Below are positions 33,084-42,800 of a stretch of 55,551 bases of DNA, in pieces. How positions within the stretch are numbered: position 1 is the stretch's first letter; every line of letters starts with the position of its first letter. The position numbers and the translations under genes were made by a program. The stretch is from an uncultured Clostridia bacterium (lineage in GTDB: Bacteria; Bacillota; Clostridia; Christensenellales; Borkfalkiaceae): the NCBI GenBank assembly GCA_947176485.1, contig CAMWQS010000001.1:1-55551 (forward strand), given 5' to 3'. A model generated the notes under the pieces. The model worked only from the letters and a program-made list of their open reading frames with translations. It made no database searches and had not been told where the DNA came from.

Positions 33084-33117
33084 AAAGCCGCCGCGGGCAC
33101 CTTCCCGCGGCGGCTTT
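33084..33117. terminator. Bidirectional terminator between converging genes
   Basis: An 11-bp perfect stem (GCCGCCGCGGG / CCCGCGGCGGC) is flanked by A5 and TTT, so it serves the GltD-like gene and the minus-strand kinase gene. Confidence 0.85.
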
Positions 33118-33181
33118 AGTTTGATTTGTGATTAGTTCGTTTTTCGCAAAAGTTATTAAGATACGAGATTAAACGGAACGT

Positions 33182-34216
33182 TTACCTTTGTATTTCGTAT
33201 TCTTGGTTCATAAGCTTTTTAATTGACGATTCGTCGTCGGTTATGTTGAAGTCGCCGTGCATAGTGTGTTTAATTACGGACGACGCAACCGCAAAGTTCA
33301 CTATCTCGTCGGGGTTCATTCCGCGCATAATCGCGTAAATCATACCGCTTGCAAACGCGTCGCCGCCGCCGACCCTATCCAAAATATTAAAGCGGTAGGT
33401 CAGGCTTTCGTAGGTTTCTCCCTCGTACCACATAAAGGCTTTAAGGCTGTTTTCACTGCCCGAATGTACGTATCTCACGTGCCTGCCTATCGCCTTAAAG
33501 TTGTACCGCTTGTGCAGCTCGCGGAAAATTCTGTCCTGCTCCTTATACGAAGGATTCATTGACAGTCCGTCTTTCATATCCTTGCCGTTCTCGTCGCGCA
33601 GGTTTATAGGCTCTATGCCGAACAACACGTCAACGTAAGGCAAATATTCGGTTATACAGTCGCGTGCCTCTTGCCAGCCCCACAACGCCGAGCGGAAGTT
33701 GCAGTCAAAGCTCACGGTCATTCCAAGCTCTTTTGCCGCTTTAAGCGCGTATAAAACGAGCTTGCGGCAGTTTTCCGAAAGCGCGGGTGTTATGCCCGAG
33801 GTGTGCAGCCAAGTAAAGCCTTTCAGCTTTTCTTTGAAATCTATTTGTGAGTAGTCGTACTTTGAGAACGCGCTGTCCTTTCTGTCGTAAGTAACCTTTG
33901 ACGAACGCACGCCGAAGCCCTCTTCCAAAAAGTAAATGCCCATTCTGCCCTCGTTCGAGTAGATGCAGGGCGAGCAGTGCACGTCGTTAGAGCGAAGGTA
34001 CCTTATCGCCGCCTTGCCTATCGAGCTTTCGGGCACTACCGTAAAGTACGAGGAGTCAACGCCAAGGTTTGAAAGCGCCGCCGCAACGTTCGCTTCCGCG
34101 CCGCCGTAGGTTACCTTGAACTCGTCTGTGGTGCGGATTTTTTCATAGTTAGGGGGCGAAAGCCTAAGTAAAAGCTCGCCCATAGTGATAAATTTAACGC
34201 CTGTTATATTTGCCAT
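33182..34216 (-). CDS. kdgK: PfkB-family sugar kinase, 2-keto-3-deoxygluconate kinase-like
   Basis: 344 residues of the ribokinase fold. The N-terminal GELLLRLSPPNYEKIRTTDEF and YGGAEANVAAALSNLG are typical of KDG kinases. The C-terminal signature with the catalytic aspartate is DRVGGGDAFASGMIYA near residue 280. Its product, KDPG, is made in pectin, uronate and related sugar-acid breakdown. The start at 34216 has the ribosome-binding site AGAGGG. The open frame continues to 34270 but without family similarity. It is divergent from a 2-hydroxyacid dehydrogenase. KDPG aldolase is not in the window. Fructokinase is a less likely alternative. Confidence 0.82.
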   Translation of the reverse strand: MANITGVKFITMGELLLRLSPPNYEKIRTTDEFKVTYGGAEANVAAALSNLGVDSSYFTVVPESSIGKAAIRYLRSNDVHCSPCIYSNEGRMGIYFLEEGFGVRSSKVTYDRKDSAFSKYDYSQIDFKEKLKGFTWLHTSGITPALSENCRKLVLYALKAAKELGMTVSFDCNFRSALWGWQEARDCITEYLPYVDVLFGIEPINLRDENGKDMKDGLSMNPSYKEQDRIFRELHKRYNFKAIGRHVRYVHSGSENSLKAFMWYEGETYESLTYRFNILDRVGGGDAFASGMIYAIMRGMNPDEIVNFAVASSVIKHTMHGDFNITDDESSIKKLMNQEYEIQR

Positions 34217-34284
34217 AATTTTCCCTCTTAAGTTTATTATATCACCCGTTTTTTTATTTGTACATACCAAAATTAAAAATTATC

Positions 34285-34313
34285 TTGCTTGAAGTACCGT
34301 TTTTTGATATAAT
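34285..34313 (+). promoter_or_regulatory. Promoter of the 2-hydroxyacid dehydrogenase gene
   Basis: TTGCTT (34285-34290), a 17-bp spacer, TATAAT (34308-34313). A ribosome-binding site (GGGGGG) precedes the ATG at 34346. The opposite strand carries an extended TGATATAAT for the kinase gene just to the left. Confidence 0.75.
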
Positions 34314-34345
34314 TGTCTAAAACGGCAAACTTTTCGGGGGGACGA

Positions 34346-35293
34346 ATGAAAATAGCAATAAACACGAGCGCGATTTCCTATAACGGCGATATGGACTTTG
34401 CAGAGTTTGAACGCCTTGGCGAGATAAAGTACTTCGGTGAAATTCCGAGGGAAGAGCTTTTTGCCCTCTGCGCCGACTGTAACGCGCTAATCGTCAACAA
34501 GGTTGAAGTTGACGAAGCCTTGCTTGCGGCTTGCCCCGATTTAAAGTACGTGGGCACCTTCGCCACGGGCTATAACGTCGTGGATATCGAGGCGTGCCGT
34601 CGTCGCGGCGTAACCGTTTGCAACGCACCCGACTATTCCACACACTCTGTAAGCCAGCACGTTTTCGCCTTGCTTTTGAATTTGTACGGCAAAATTTCCG
34701 AATACACTTCGTCGGTTGCCGCGGGCGACTGGATAAAAAGCAAAACCTTCTGCTATTACCCGTATCCAACTTACGAGTTATCTGGCAAAACCTTCGGCGT
34801 TTTCGGCTACGGCAACATAGGCAAATCGGTTGCAAAAATAGCCGAAGCCTTCGGCGCAACCGTGGTTATCTGCACCCGCACCCCGCCCAAGGACTGCCCC
34901 TACAAACAGGTCAGCTTTGAAGAAATGCTTAAAATTTGCGATATAATTTCTCTGCACTGTCCGCTGACGGATAAAACGGCAAAGCTTATCGATAAAAAGG
35001 CTTTAAGCCTTATGAAGAAAACGTCAGTATTAATCAACACCGCACGCGGCGGACTCGTTGACGAGGTTGCGCTTGCCGCCGCCTTGAACGAGGGGCGCAT
35101 TGCGGGCGCGTGCCTCGACACTGTAGCCGTCGAGCCTATGCGTGCCGACAATCCGCTGTACGGCGCGAAGAATTGCCTTATAACGCCCCATATAGGTTGG
35201 TTGCCTAAGGAAACCCGCCAAAGACTTTTGGAGATTGTGGCGGGCAATTTAAAAGCTTATATGGAAGGCAAACCCATCAACGTAGTTAGTTAA
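34346..35293 (+). CDS. D-isomer-specific 2-hydroxyacid dehydrogenase
   Basis: 315 residues. The family reduces 2-keto acids (glycerate, phosphoglycerate, lactate types) with NAD(P)H. Visible parts are the substrate-domain FATGYNVVDIEACRRRGV and NAPDYSTHSVSQHVFALLL, the Rossmann loop GVFGYGNIGKSVAKIA, catalytic arginine and glutamate regions (NTARGGLVDEVAL; CLDTVAVEP) and the catalytic histidine in ITPHIGWLP. Its pairing with a KDG-type kinase suggests hydroxypyruvate/glycerate or another sugar-acid step rather than serine synthesis, and it lacks the SerA ACT domain. The ribosome-binding site is strong. The R2 element begins directly after the stop. Confidence 0.88.
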   Translation: MKIAINTSAISYNGDMDFAEFERLGEIKYFGEIPREELFALCADCNALIVNKVEVDEALLAACPDLKYVGTFATGYNVVDIEACRRRGVTVCNAPDYSTHSVSQHVFALLLNLYGKISEYTSSVAAGDWIKSKTFCYYPYPTYELSGKTFGVFGYGNIGKSVAKIAEAFGATVVICTRTPPKDCPYKQVSFEEMLKICDIISLHCPLTDKTAKLIDKKALSLMKKTSVLINTARGGLVDEVALAAALNEGRIAGACLDTVAVEPMRADNPLYGAKNCLITPHIGWLPKETRQRLLEIVAGNLKAYMEGKPINVVS

Positions 35294-35413
35294 AACGCAT
35301 ATAAGCGGCGCAATACGGCGTTGCACTCCGTGCCGCCTTGCTCATTTACGCAAAGTAAACTCGCGGCGGTCGGTACTCGTGCGCCTTGTCTTGCTTGCTT
35401 CTCTGCATTTTTG
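35294..35413 (+). repeat. R2 dispersed element, second copy
   Basis: Starts AAAACGCATATAAGCGGCGC immediately after a stop codon, as the copy at 29416 does, and ends GCTTGCTTCTCTGCATTTTT. The two copies match over most of their length with substitutions concentrated in paired-looking segments (TTTAC...GTAAA, ACGG...CCGT), as expected for a conserved fold. Confidence 0.8.
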
Positions 35414-35429
35414 ACATACATTATAACAA

Positions 35430-35462
35430 AAGCCCCGCGGCGCACGCCGCGGGGCTTAATTA
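35430..35462. terminator. Bidirectional terminator
   Basis: GC-rich inverted repeat AGCCCCGCGGCG / CGCCGCGGGGCT flanked by AAAA on the left and TTAATTAATTTTA on the right. It serves the minus-strand lipoprotein gene and backs up the rightward gene. Confidence 0.85.
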
Positions 35463-35470
35463 ATTTTATT

Positions 35471-36589
35471 TTAATCGTTGTATAACGTGCTTGTAATCGT
35501 ATCGAGCGAATAATTCAAAGTACCGAGGCTGAAAGGAATGGGCACCGACATTTTAACCATCGTCGTTCTGCCCGTGTTATTCCTTGCGTTATCGATTGCC
35601 GCAAACCAATACTGTTGCGAAACGCCATTCATATCGTTAGCCGAATTAAGCTTGGCGGTTACGCAAACGGTGTGCAAGGACTTGCCTTCGCCTTTGACGT
35701 ATAAACCGACTGCTTCGTTGCCTAAAATTTCCTCGTAAGCCGTTCTGTCTTTTTCGCTTAAAGCTGTGGAGGAACCTGTAAAGGTATAGTCCTGCAGCTT
35801 TCCGGAGGGTGAATAAACGCTGATAACCTGCGATAAGCCTTCGCTAAGCTGCATAGCCCTGACCGCGATATTCAAGCCGTTTACGTCTACCAAGGAGTTG
35901 TCCGTATCGCCAAGTCCGTCGGTTACGAACTCTTTTGCACCGTCGCCCGTTATAACGGTTTTAGCCGCCGTGCCCTCGTAGTTGTAAGAGGTTTCAACCG
36001 TCTGGTTGACCGTAACGTAAGCTTCTTCCAAGCTGCTTACTTGATACTCCGCAGGGGAAGCCCCGTTCACGATTTGCTTCGAATACAGCGGGCGCAAATG
36101 CTCGTTTACGTCCGTGAAATAGCTTACCGTCTTTATGCTGTTATGGAAGGGTTCGGAGGTTTTGTCGCCAACCGTGAAGGTAACGGAAGGAACGTCAAGC
36201 TCCGTTTCATAGCAGTATACGGTGATAGCCTCGTCGGGATAGGACGCCTTGAATTCTTCGTTAATCAAATCTTTTTTGAAGGTCGTCCCGTAGAACTTCG
36301 TCGTATAGGTACCGTCCGAATAGTCAACGGAATAGGTGGTGTTGCCCGCCGTTTCCTTGTCGTGTTTTACGGTATAGACGATTTCTTCCGCGCCCTTAAA
36401 CGCGTCGTTACCTTCGGTAAAGGTAGGCTGAATATATTTGAAATTCGTATCCGCATACCAGTTTGAGCTGAACGCCGCCTCGTTTGCTTTTCCGGTGTTG
36501 CCGCACCCGTTACAGCCGGTACAACCCGCAAAAATAACCGCACAGCCCGCCGCCAAGGTAAGCGCGGCAACGCCAAAACGTTTCTTCAT
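35471..36589 (-). CDS. Putative lipoprotein of unknown function
   Basis: 372 residues. The N-terminus is a lipoprotein signal (MKKRFGVAALTLAAGCAVIFAG) with a lipobox ending at C22 or nearby, followed by a cysteine- and glycine-rich linker (CTGCNGCGNTGKA). The rest is a soluble extracytoplasmic domain rich in beta-strand pattern (YTVKHDKETAGNTTYSVDY, QYWFAAIDNARN) that I do not recognise. It has its own promoter (36619-36647), the ribosome-binding site AAAGGG and a terminator, so it is monocistronic and divergent from addBA. Its neighbours give no clue to function. Confidence 0.75.
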   Translation of the reverse strand: MKKRFGVAALTLAAGCAVIFAGCTGCNGCGNTGKANEAAFSSNWYADTNFKYIQPTFTEGNDAFKGAEEIVYTVKHDKETAGNTTYSVDYSDGTYTTKFYGTTFKKDLINEEFKASYPDEAITVYCYETELDVPSVTFTVGDKTSEPFHNSIKTVSYFTDVNEHLRPLYSKQIVNGASPAEYQVSSLEEAYVTVNQTVETSYNYEGTAAKTVITGDGAKEFVTDGLGDTDNSLVDVNGLNIAVRAMQLSEGLSQVISVYSPSGKLQDYTFTGSSTALSEKDRTAYEEILGNEAVGLYVKGEGKSLHTVCVTAKLNSANDMNGVSQQYWFAAIDNARNNTGRTTMVKMSVPIPFSLGTLNYSLDTITSTLYND

Positions 36590-36618
36590 AAAATACCCTT
36601 TAAATTGAAATTACGGTT

Positions 36619-36647
36619 ATTATATCATATAATTTTAATTTTGTAAA
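36619..36647 (-). promoter_or_regulatory. Promoter of the lipoprotein gene
   Basis: On the minus strand: TTTACA (36647-36642), a 17-bp spacer, TATAAT (36624-36619). Confidence 0.7.
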
Positions 36648-36666
36648 AACTTTTATGCCCAAATTC

Positions 36667-36696
36667 TTTAAATTTACTTTCTCTTTATGGTATAAT
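36667..36696 (+). promoter_or_regulatory. Promoter of addBA
   Basis: TTTAAA (36667-36672), an 18-bp spacer, TATAAT (36691-36696). The start site at about 36703 leaves roughly 11 nt before the addB ATG (36714), without a ribosome-binding site. Confidence 0.65.
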
Positions 36697-36713
36697 GGTT
36701 TCACCTTAATTTT

Positions 36714-39700
36714 ATGTTACACGCTATAAACTGCGCGGCTTTGTCCGTCGCACTGGAACAACTTAAAAAAATCGTCAAGGAAAACGAAGAAAAGGGTCAA
36801 AAGACGGTAATCTTCTGTGAAGACAGATTATCCCTTGCCGCCGAGCGCACGGTCTGCGCCGCGGTAGAGGGTACTTTTTCCACGTCCGTTTTCACCTTGG
36901 CGCGCTTTTTGGCAAGCGAAAAGGGCAAGGCTGAAAACGTCCTTTCAAGCCAAGGCTCGGCTATGGCTGTCCGCAAAATAATAGGCGACAAGAAGAACGA
37001 GCTTACCCTTTTCAAAAAGCTGTCCGCGGCGGGTGCGGCCCAGTCCGTTTACGATACTATCGCGCTTTTGTATTCCTCACGCGTGTCTGCGGAGGACGCC
37101 GCAAAGGCGGCGGAAAACGGCGGTATCCTCGGCGGCAAGCTGCACGATTTGGCGATTATTTATTCGGAGTACGAAAAGTATCTTAAAGAGAGCGGCAAGC
37201 AAGACAGAAACGCTTATCTTCGTCAGCTTGGCGTGGTTATATCCGAAAGCCAGAAAATCCGCAGAAGCTGCGTGGTGTTCTTGGGCTTCCAAGCCTTCAC
37301 CAGCACTTCCGCAGAATGCGTCCGTGCGGCGTTCGGCGCGGCAGAAAGCGTTTACGGGCTGTTTATAGGCGGCAAGGAAGATTTGTACGTCAACGAGGCA
37401 AGCGCAACTTTCCTTGCCATCGCAAACGAGTTCGGCGGCGCCGATATTTCTTCGGTGCGCGGCGACAGTGCTGACGAGGCGGAGGTTCTCCGCCGTGCCG
37501 TCTACAACGCCGAAAGCTTTTACTGTGAGCCAGTGCCGACCGACAAAGTCAACATCTACGAGGCGGCTGATACCGAGGAAGAACTTGAGTTCATCGCCGT
37601 CAATATAAAAAAGCATATCTCTCAAGGCGAGCGTTACGCAAAAATTTCCGTAATGCTCCCCAACGTTGACGAGGGCGAGCGCGCTCTTGCCCGCGTATTC
37701 TCGCGCTATAAAATTCCCTACTATGCGGACAGAAGGCTGTCTTTGTCCGAGCACTCGCTTTGCGCCTTCGTCGTAAACTATCTAATCTGTGCAACTTCGG
37801 GTTGCCCGTTTGCAGAGGTGGATGCAATAATCGCTTCACCCTATTTCCCCGCAGAGCGCGCCGAAAAGGATATCTTCCGTAACTACCTTTTAAGGCTTGC
37901 CTCCTACCGCGGCGGCGTTAAGCGCACGCCTAATAGCGAGGCGACGGCTAACCTCGGCTTTGATATAAACGCCGTCGAAAAGGTGAGAAAAGAGTTTTTA
38001 AATGGACTTGACTTTTTATCCGTAAAAGGCGGTATTTCAAGCATATGTGGGGGTCTACGCGCACTTTTAGAGTATTTTAAGGTGCAAGAAAGGCTAAATG
38101 ATATTGCCGAAAGGTACCGCGACTACAGGCCCACGGCGGCGCAATTTTCTTCCCGCGCATACGAAAGCTTGCTTACGGTTTTGGACGAAGCCGAAAGCAT
38201 TTCGGACGGGGCAACCGTCAAAGAGTTCGTAAAAATATTAAAAAGTGGCTTTTCCGCTATGAAAATCTCGCTTATCCCCCCCAAGGCGGACGCCGTTTTC
38301 GTCGGGGATTTGGCGGCAACCGCAAACACGGGCAGTAACGTGGTTTTTGCCGCGCATCTTTCGGGCGAAGAGCCCTCCGCAAGCTCGGATACGTCCCTTC
38401 TAACCGATAGGGAAATTGCCGCGCTTGAAAGCGTTAACCTCAATATATCCCCTAGGATAAGCCAAGTTAACGCCCGTAAAAGGGAAACTTGCGCGCTCAA
38501 CATCTGCGCCTTCAAAAGCAGACTTTATCTGTCTTATTCCGTGCGCCAGAACGGCGAGGAAAGCGGCGCAAGCGAGCTTATTTCATACGCCGCCGCGGCT
38601 TTTAAGACTACTAAGGGAGCAAAACTGGAGCCCGTTTCCGTAAAAAAGGTGGAAACGCTCTACCGTGCAATACCCTATTATTGCAGTGAAAAGCTGCCCG
38701 CAATAAAATATTTAAGAAAGTTTGCCGCCGCCGAGTGCGCCCCGTCGGTCTATAAGGTTTTAACCGAGCACGGCTTTGAGCGTGAGGCGTCTGCCGCACT
38801 CAAAATACCCGTTAAACGCGCCATATCCTGCGGGCAACGGCTTTATTTGGGCGGAAAAAGCAGTTTATCGCCCACCACTTTGGAAACCTATTTTTCCTGC
38901 CCTTACCTCGGCTTTATGCGCCAAGGGCTTAGAGTTCAGGAGAGGGAAGAAGGCGTTATCCGCGCAGTTGACACGGGTAACTTTATTCACTCCGTTCTTC
39001 AGGACGTGGTGAAGGAAACGGGCAGTATCGATACGGCTGAGGAGTTTGCTAAGCGCACCCGCGCCGTTGCCGAAGAAAAGCTTTCCAAACCGCCCTATTC
39101 CTCGCTCGTGGATAACAAGAGCGGAAAGTACGTCGCGGACGAGCTCTTGTACGAGGCCGTTAAAATTTCGGACGGAATGTACCGACAGATAAGGAATTCC
39201 GCGTTCAAGTTTGCCGAGGCGGAGTGCGGATGTGAGGTGCAGCTTTCAAACGTAAAAATCTACGGGCGTATCGACCGCGTTGACGAAAGCGGCGATATGG
39301 TAAGAATTATCGACTACAAGACGGGCAATATCAACGCAACCGCTTCTAAATATTACACCGGCAATAAATTGCAGTTGCCGCTGTATCTTCTTGCCGTATC
39401 TAAGGGCAAGCGTGCGGCGGGGGCTTACTATTTCCCGGCGTCGCTTGAATACAAGGACAAGCAGGACGGCGTTTTCCGTCTTCAAGGCTTTATGGACGGC
39501 AGCGACGAGGTGGTTATCGCGTCGGACAGCACCGTTCAGCCCAAAATGAAAAGCGACTACGTTAACGCATCGCTCGGCGGAAGCCGCTCGGAAAGCGCCA
39601 TGTCAAGGGCGGACTTTGCCGACTTTTTGGAGTATTCCAAGCTCGTTGCCGACGTGGGCGCGGCGGAAATGCTTTCGGGCAATATAGCTCCTTCCCCCGC

Positions 39701-39851
39701 GGAAGGCACTTGCCGCTATTGCAAAGCGGGCGGAAGCTGCGGCGTGAATCTCGGCAAGGACGGGGCGGAGCGCAAGCATAAGTCCGTCAGCTGCTCGCAA
39801 ATTGCGGGGCTTGTAAGAAAAGTTAAGGGGGACGGAAATGCAACTGACTGA
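36714..39851 (+). CDS. addB: AddB subunit of the AddAB helicase-nuclease
   Basis: Works with AddA to resect double-strand breaks for RecA loading. The 1045-residue protein has an inactivated UvrD-like N-terminal part and a C-terminal RecB-type nuclease domain: GRIDRVDESGDMVRIIDYKTG (catalytic D and K) then QLPLYLLAV. The [4Fe-4S] staple is visible as YFSCPY before the nuclease and CRYCKAGGSC at the end. The ATG at 36714 is used because the promoter ends just upstream. No ribosome-binding site is present. It overlaps addA by 14 bases. A weak R1-like stretch lies at 38026-38054 in frame. Confidence 0.9.
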   Translation: MLHAINCAALSVALEQLKKIVKENEEKGQKTVIFCEDRLSLAAERTVCAAVEGTFSTSVFTLARFLASEKGKAENVLSSQGSAMAVRKIIGDKKNELTLFKKLSAAGAAQSVYDTIALLYSSRVSAEDAAKAAENGGILGGKLHDLAIIYSEYEKYLKESGKQDRNAYLRQLGVVISESQKIRRSCVVFLGFQAFTSTSAECVRAAFGAAESVYGLFIGGKEDLYVNEASATFLAIANEFGGADISSVRGDSADEAEVLRRAVYNAESFYCEPVPTDKVNIYEAADTEEELEFIAVNIKKHISQGERYAKISVMLPNVDEGERALARVFSRYKIPYYADRRLSLSEHSLCAFVVNYLICATSGCPFAEVDAIIASPYFPAERAEKDIFRNYLLRLASYRGGVKRTPNSEATANLGFDINAVEKVRKEFLNGLDFLSVKGGISSICGGLRALLEYFKVQERLNDIAERYRDYRPTAAQFSSRAYESLLTVLDEAESISDGATVKEFVKILKSGFSAMKISLIPPKADAVFVGDLAATANTGSNVVFAAHLSGEEPSASSDTSLLTDREIAALESVNLNISPRISQVNARKRETCALNICAFKSRLYLSYSVRQNGEESGASELISYAAAAFKTTKGAKLEPVSVKKVETLYRAIPYYCSEKLPAIKYLRKFAAAECAPSVYKVLTEHGFEREASAALKIPVKRAISCGQRLYLGGKSSLSPTTLETYFSCPYLGFMRQGLRVQEREEGVIRAVDTGNFIHSVLQDVVKETGSIDTAEEFAKRTRAVAEEKLSKPPYSSLVDNKSGKYVADELLYEAVKISDGMYRQIRNSAFKFAEAECGCEVQLSNVKIYGRIDRVDESGDMVRIIDYKTGNINATASKYYTGNKLQLPLYLLAVSKGKRAAGAYYFPASLEYKDKQDGVFRLQGFMDGSDEVVIASDSTVQPKMKSDYVNASLGGSRSESAMSRADFADFLEYSKLVADVGAAEMLSGNIAPSPAEGTCRYCKAGGSCGVNLGKDGAERKHKSVSCSQIAGLVRKVKGDGNATD

Positions 39852-42800
39852 CGAGCAGGTTGCCGCTATAGCCGCACGCGGTAAAACCATAGTTTCCGCC
39901 TCTGCGGGCAGCGGTAAAACCTTTGTAATGATAGAAAAACTCGTTGACGCGGTTTCGGGCGGCGTTGACTTAGACGACGTGCTTGCCGTAACCTTCACCA
40001 AAAAGGCGGCGGCACAGATGAAGGAAAAGCTGCGCTCTGCTATAATAAAGCGCGTAGAGAACGCGGGCGAGGAAAAGCCCCGCTTAAAATCACAGCTTTC
40101 CAAAATATCCTCTGCAAATATTTCAACCATTCACTCTTTCTGCGCAAGGCTTATAAGAACTTACTTCTACGCTCTTGATGGGGTTGACTCTGGCTTCGAT
40201 ATAATTTCTGCGGACGACGCCGTCGCACGCGATTTAAAGGCGCGTGCCGTGGACAATCTGTTCGAAAGACTGTACGAAGACGACGATAATGAGTTCAAGC
40301 TGCTTTTGTCGTGCTTTATGAAAAAGCGTAACGATGCGTCGTTAAAGCGGCTTTTGTGGGAAGCTTACGACGGGGTGCGTTCGGTTGCACACTATAAAGA
40401 TATACTTGAAAACGCAAAAAGCGTGTATACCGACGATGGCTTTAAAGGGGTATGCGAAGACTACTTTTTGACCCTAAAAAACAAGATTGCCCCCCTAATA
40501 TGTGCCGTTGAACGCTTTAAAAGCCAATTTCCCGTTACTAAAAAGGCAGCTGCCTACGACCAGCTTTTTACCGAAATGGAGTGCTCGCTGCAAGCGTACG
40601 AAGCCGCAGGGCTTTTCGGCGCAAAGCCCGCCTTAACGGTATCCAGAAAGCCCGTCGACGCGGCGGAAGACAAGGAAGCCGGCGCTTTATTTAAGGCGTT
40701 TAAGGACTCTTTAACCAAAAAATACGCCGCCCTTTGCCCCGATATCGAAACGGAGGAAAAGGAGCGGGAAAAGTTCTTTAAAAGCGGACTGGTTGCAACT
40801 GCCTTTTCAAGCGTACTTTTGCAATTGGATAGGGAATATGCCGCAGTTAAGGCGGATGAAAACAAATTAGATTACAACGATTTAGAGCATTTAACCCTTC
40901 AGCTTTTAAGCGACGAGGGGATAAAAAAGGAAATAAATTCGGGCTTTAAATACGTCTTCGTGGACGAGTACCAGGACGTAAACCCCGTGCAAGAAGAAAT
41001 AATTTCTTCACTGTGCGGCGAAACCTTCCTCGTCGGCGACGTCAAACAGTCAATTTACGGCTTCCGCGGCAGCAAGTCGGTTTTCTTCACCAAAAAATTT
41101 GAAAACTTTGAAAAGGGCTTGGGCAACGCCTTGAAGCTTTCAAGCAATTTCAGAAGCTCGGACGCTGTTATTAACTTTGCAAACGACCTCTTTTCAAAGC
41201 TGATGCGCCCCGATACTTGCGGCGTGGACTATAAAAAAACCTCCGTTATGCGTGCGGGCGGACAGTACCCCGCAGGCTACGGAGAGGCTAAAATTCACGT
41301 TTTCGGCAAGAACGAGGAGGAAGAAAGTGAGCTTGAGGTGTATTCCGTTTTAAACGACGGAAGCGAAGCAAGTCACACGCGAGAGGGGCTTGCCGTTCTT
41401 AAAATCGTCGAAAAGGAGCTGAAAAGCACCCATTACGATTTGAAAAAGGGGGAATACGTCCCCACCCAGCTTGGCGATATCTGTATTCTCACGCGCAAAA
41501 ACAAGGGTGATTCTGTTGAAGGAATCGTCCGCGCACTGACCGACCAAGGATACGCCGTTTCGGGCGCGCAGGAGGCGAATATCTGCGAGCTTGCGGAAGT
41601 AAAGCAAATTTTGGATATTCTTTCGCTTATCGATAACGCCGAGCAAGACGTGCCTTTGGTTACCGCGCTTTTGTCGCCTTTGGGCGGCTTTTGCGAGGAC
41701 GAGCTCGCCGAAATAAGAATTGCTTTTCAAGGGGTAAAGCCCCCGTTATCGTTCAGAAAATGCTGTGAAAAATACTCTGCTCTCCCGGGTGAAATATCGC
41801 GAAAGTTGCACATATTCGGGGGGCAATTGCAAAAACTCAGAGATTTAGCGGACGTTTTGCCCACGGGTGAGCTTATAGACGAGCTTTTGGAAACTTTCGG
41901 GTTAGAAAGCGGTTACGGTGCCGGCGGCGAAATAAAGGTTAAAAACGTTTTACGCCTTAGGGAGGAGGGCGCGTCCCTACCCCTTGCAGCCTTCTTGCAA
42001 AAAATTAAGGCGGGCGGTTACGACGTTTCCGCGCCCGCGCCCGCCCCTTCGGACAGTATAAAAATTATGTCTATGCACGCCTCGAAAGGGCTTGAATTCC
42101 CCGTGGTGATAATTGCCGATATCTGCAAAACCTTTAAGGGTCAAGACTATTCCGAGGTACCGTTTGACGAAAAATTCGGCTTTGCGCCCAAGGCTTTCGA
42201 TAGGGAAAATATGCTTGCGCAAAAGACGGTATTGCGGCGGCTGATAAAATCCAAACAAGACGAGGAAGAGCTTTTTAACGAGCTTAACCTTTTCTACGTT
42301 GCTTGCACCCGCGCCATGTGTAACCTGCACGTGCTTGCCGAAACGGTCAAGCCGTTCGATGAAACCAATTTCTTTGATGCCAAGTGCTATGCCGACCTTT
42401 TCAATATGCAAGACTTCTTGCGCGAAGACGCGGGCGATTTAACCGACTTTTCGGCGGAGGAATACGGCGGCTCGATGCTGTACGCGCCCGACGACGCACT
42501 CGTTGAAAGTATCGAAAAGCACTTTATGCAGCTCTACGCGCACGAAAAAAGCGTCGATTTGCCCGTAAAAAGCTCGGCTTCGGCAATACTCAGAATGCGC
42601 GACGACGAACCCCACGAGGTACCCCACGTACTTTTCGGCGGCGAAGGGGAAACGAGTACGGACAAAGGCACCGCCTACCACAGATTTTTGGAGCTTTGCG
42701 ATTTTTCAAAGAAATCGGTGGAAGAAATCGAGGGCGAAAAGCTCAACTTTTTAAATTCGGGAAGAATTTCTGAGGAGCAATTCAGTCTTTTAAGCGGTGA

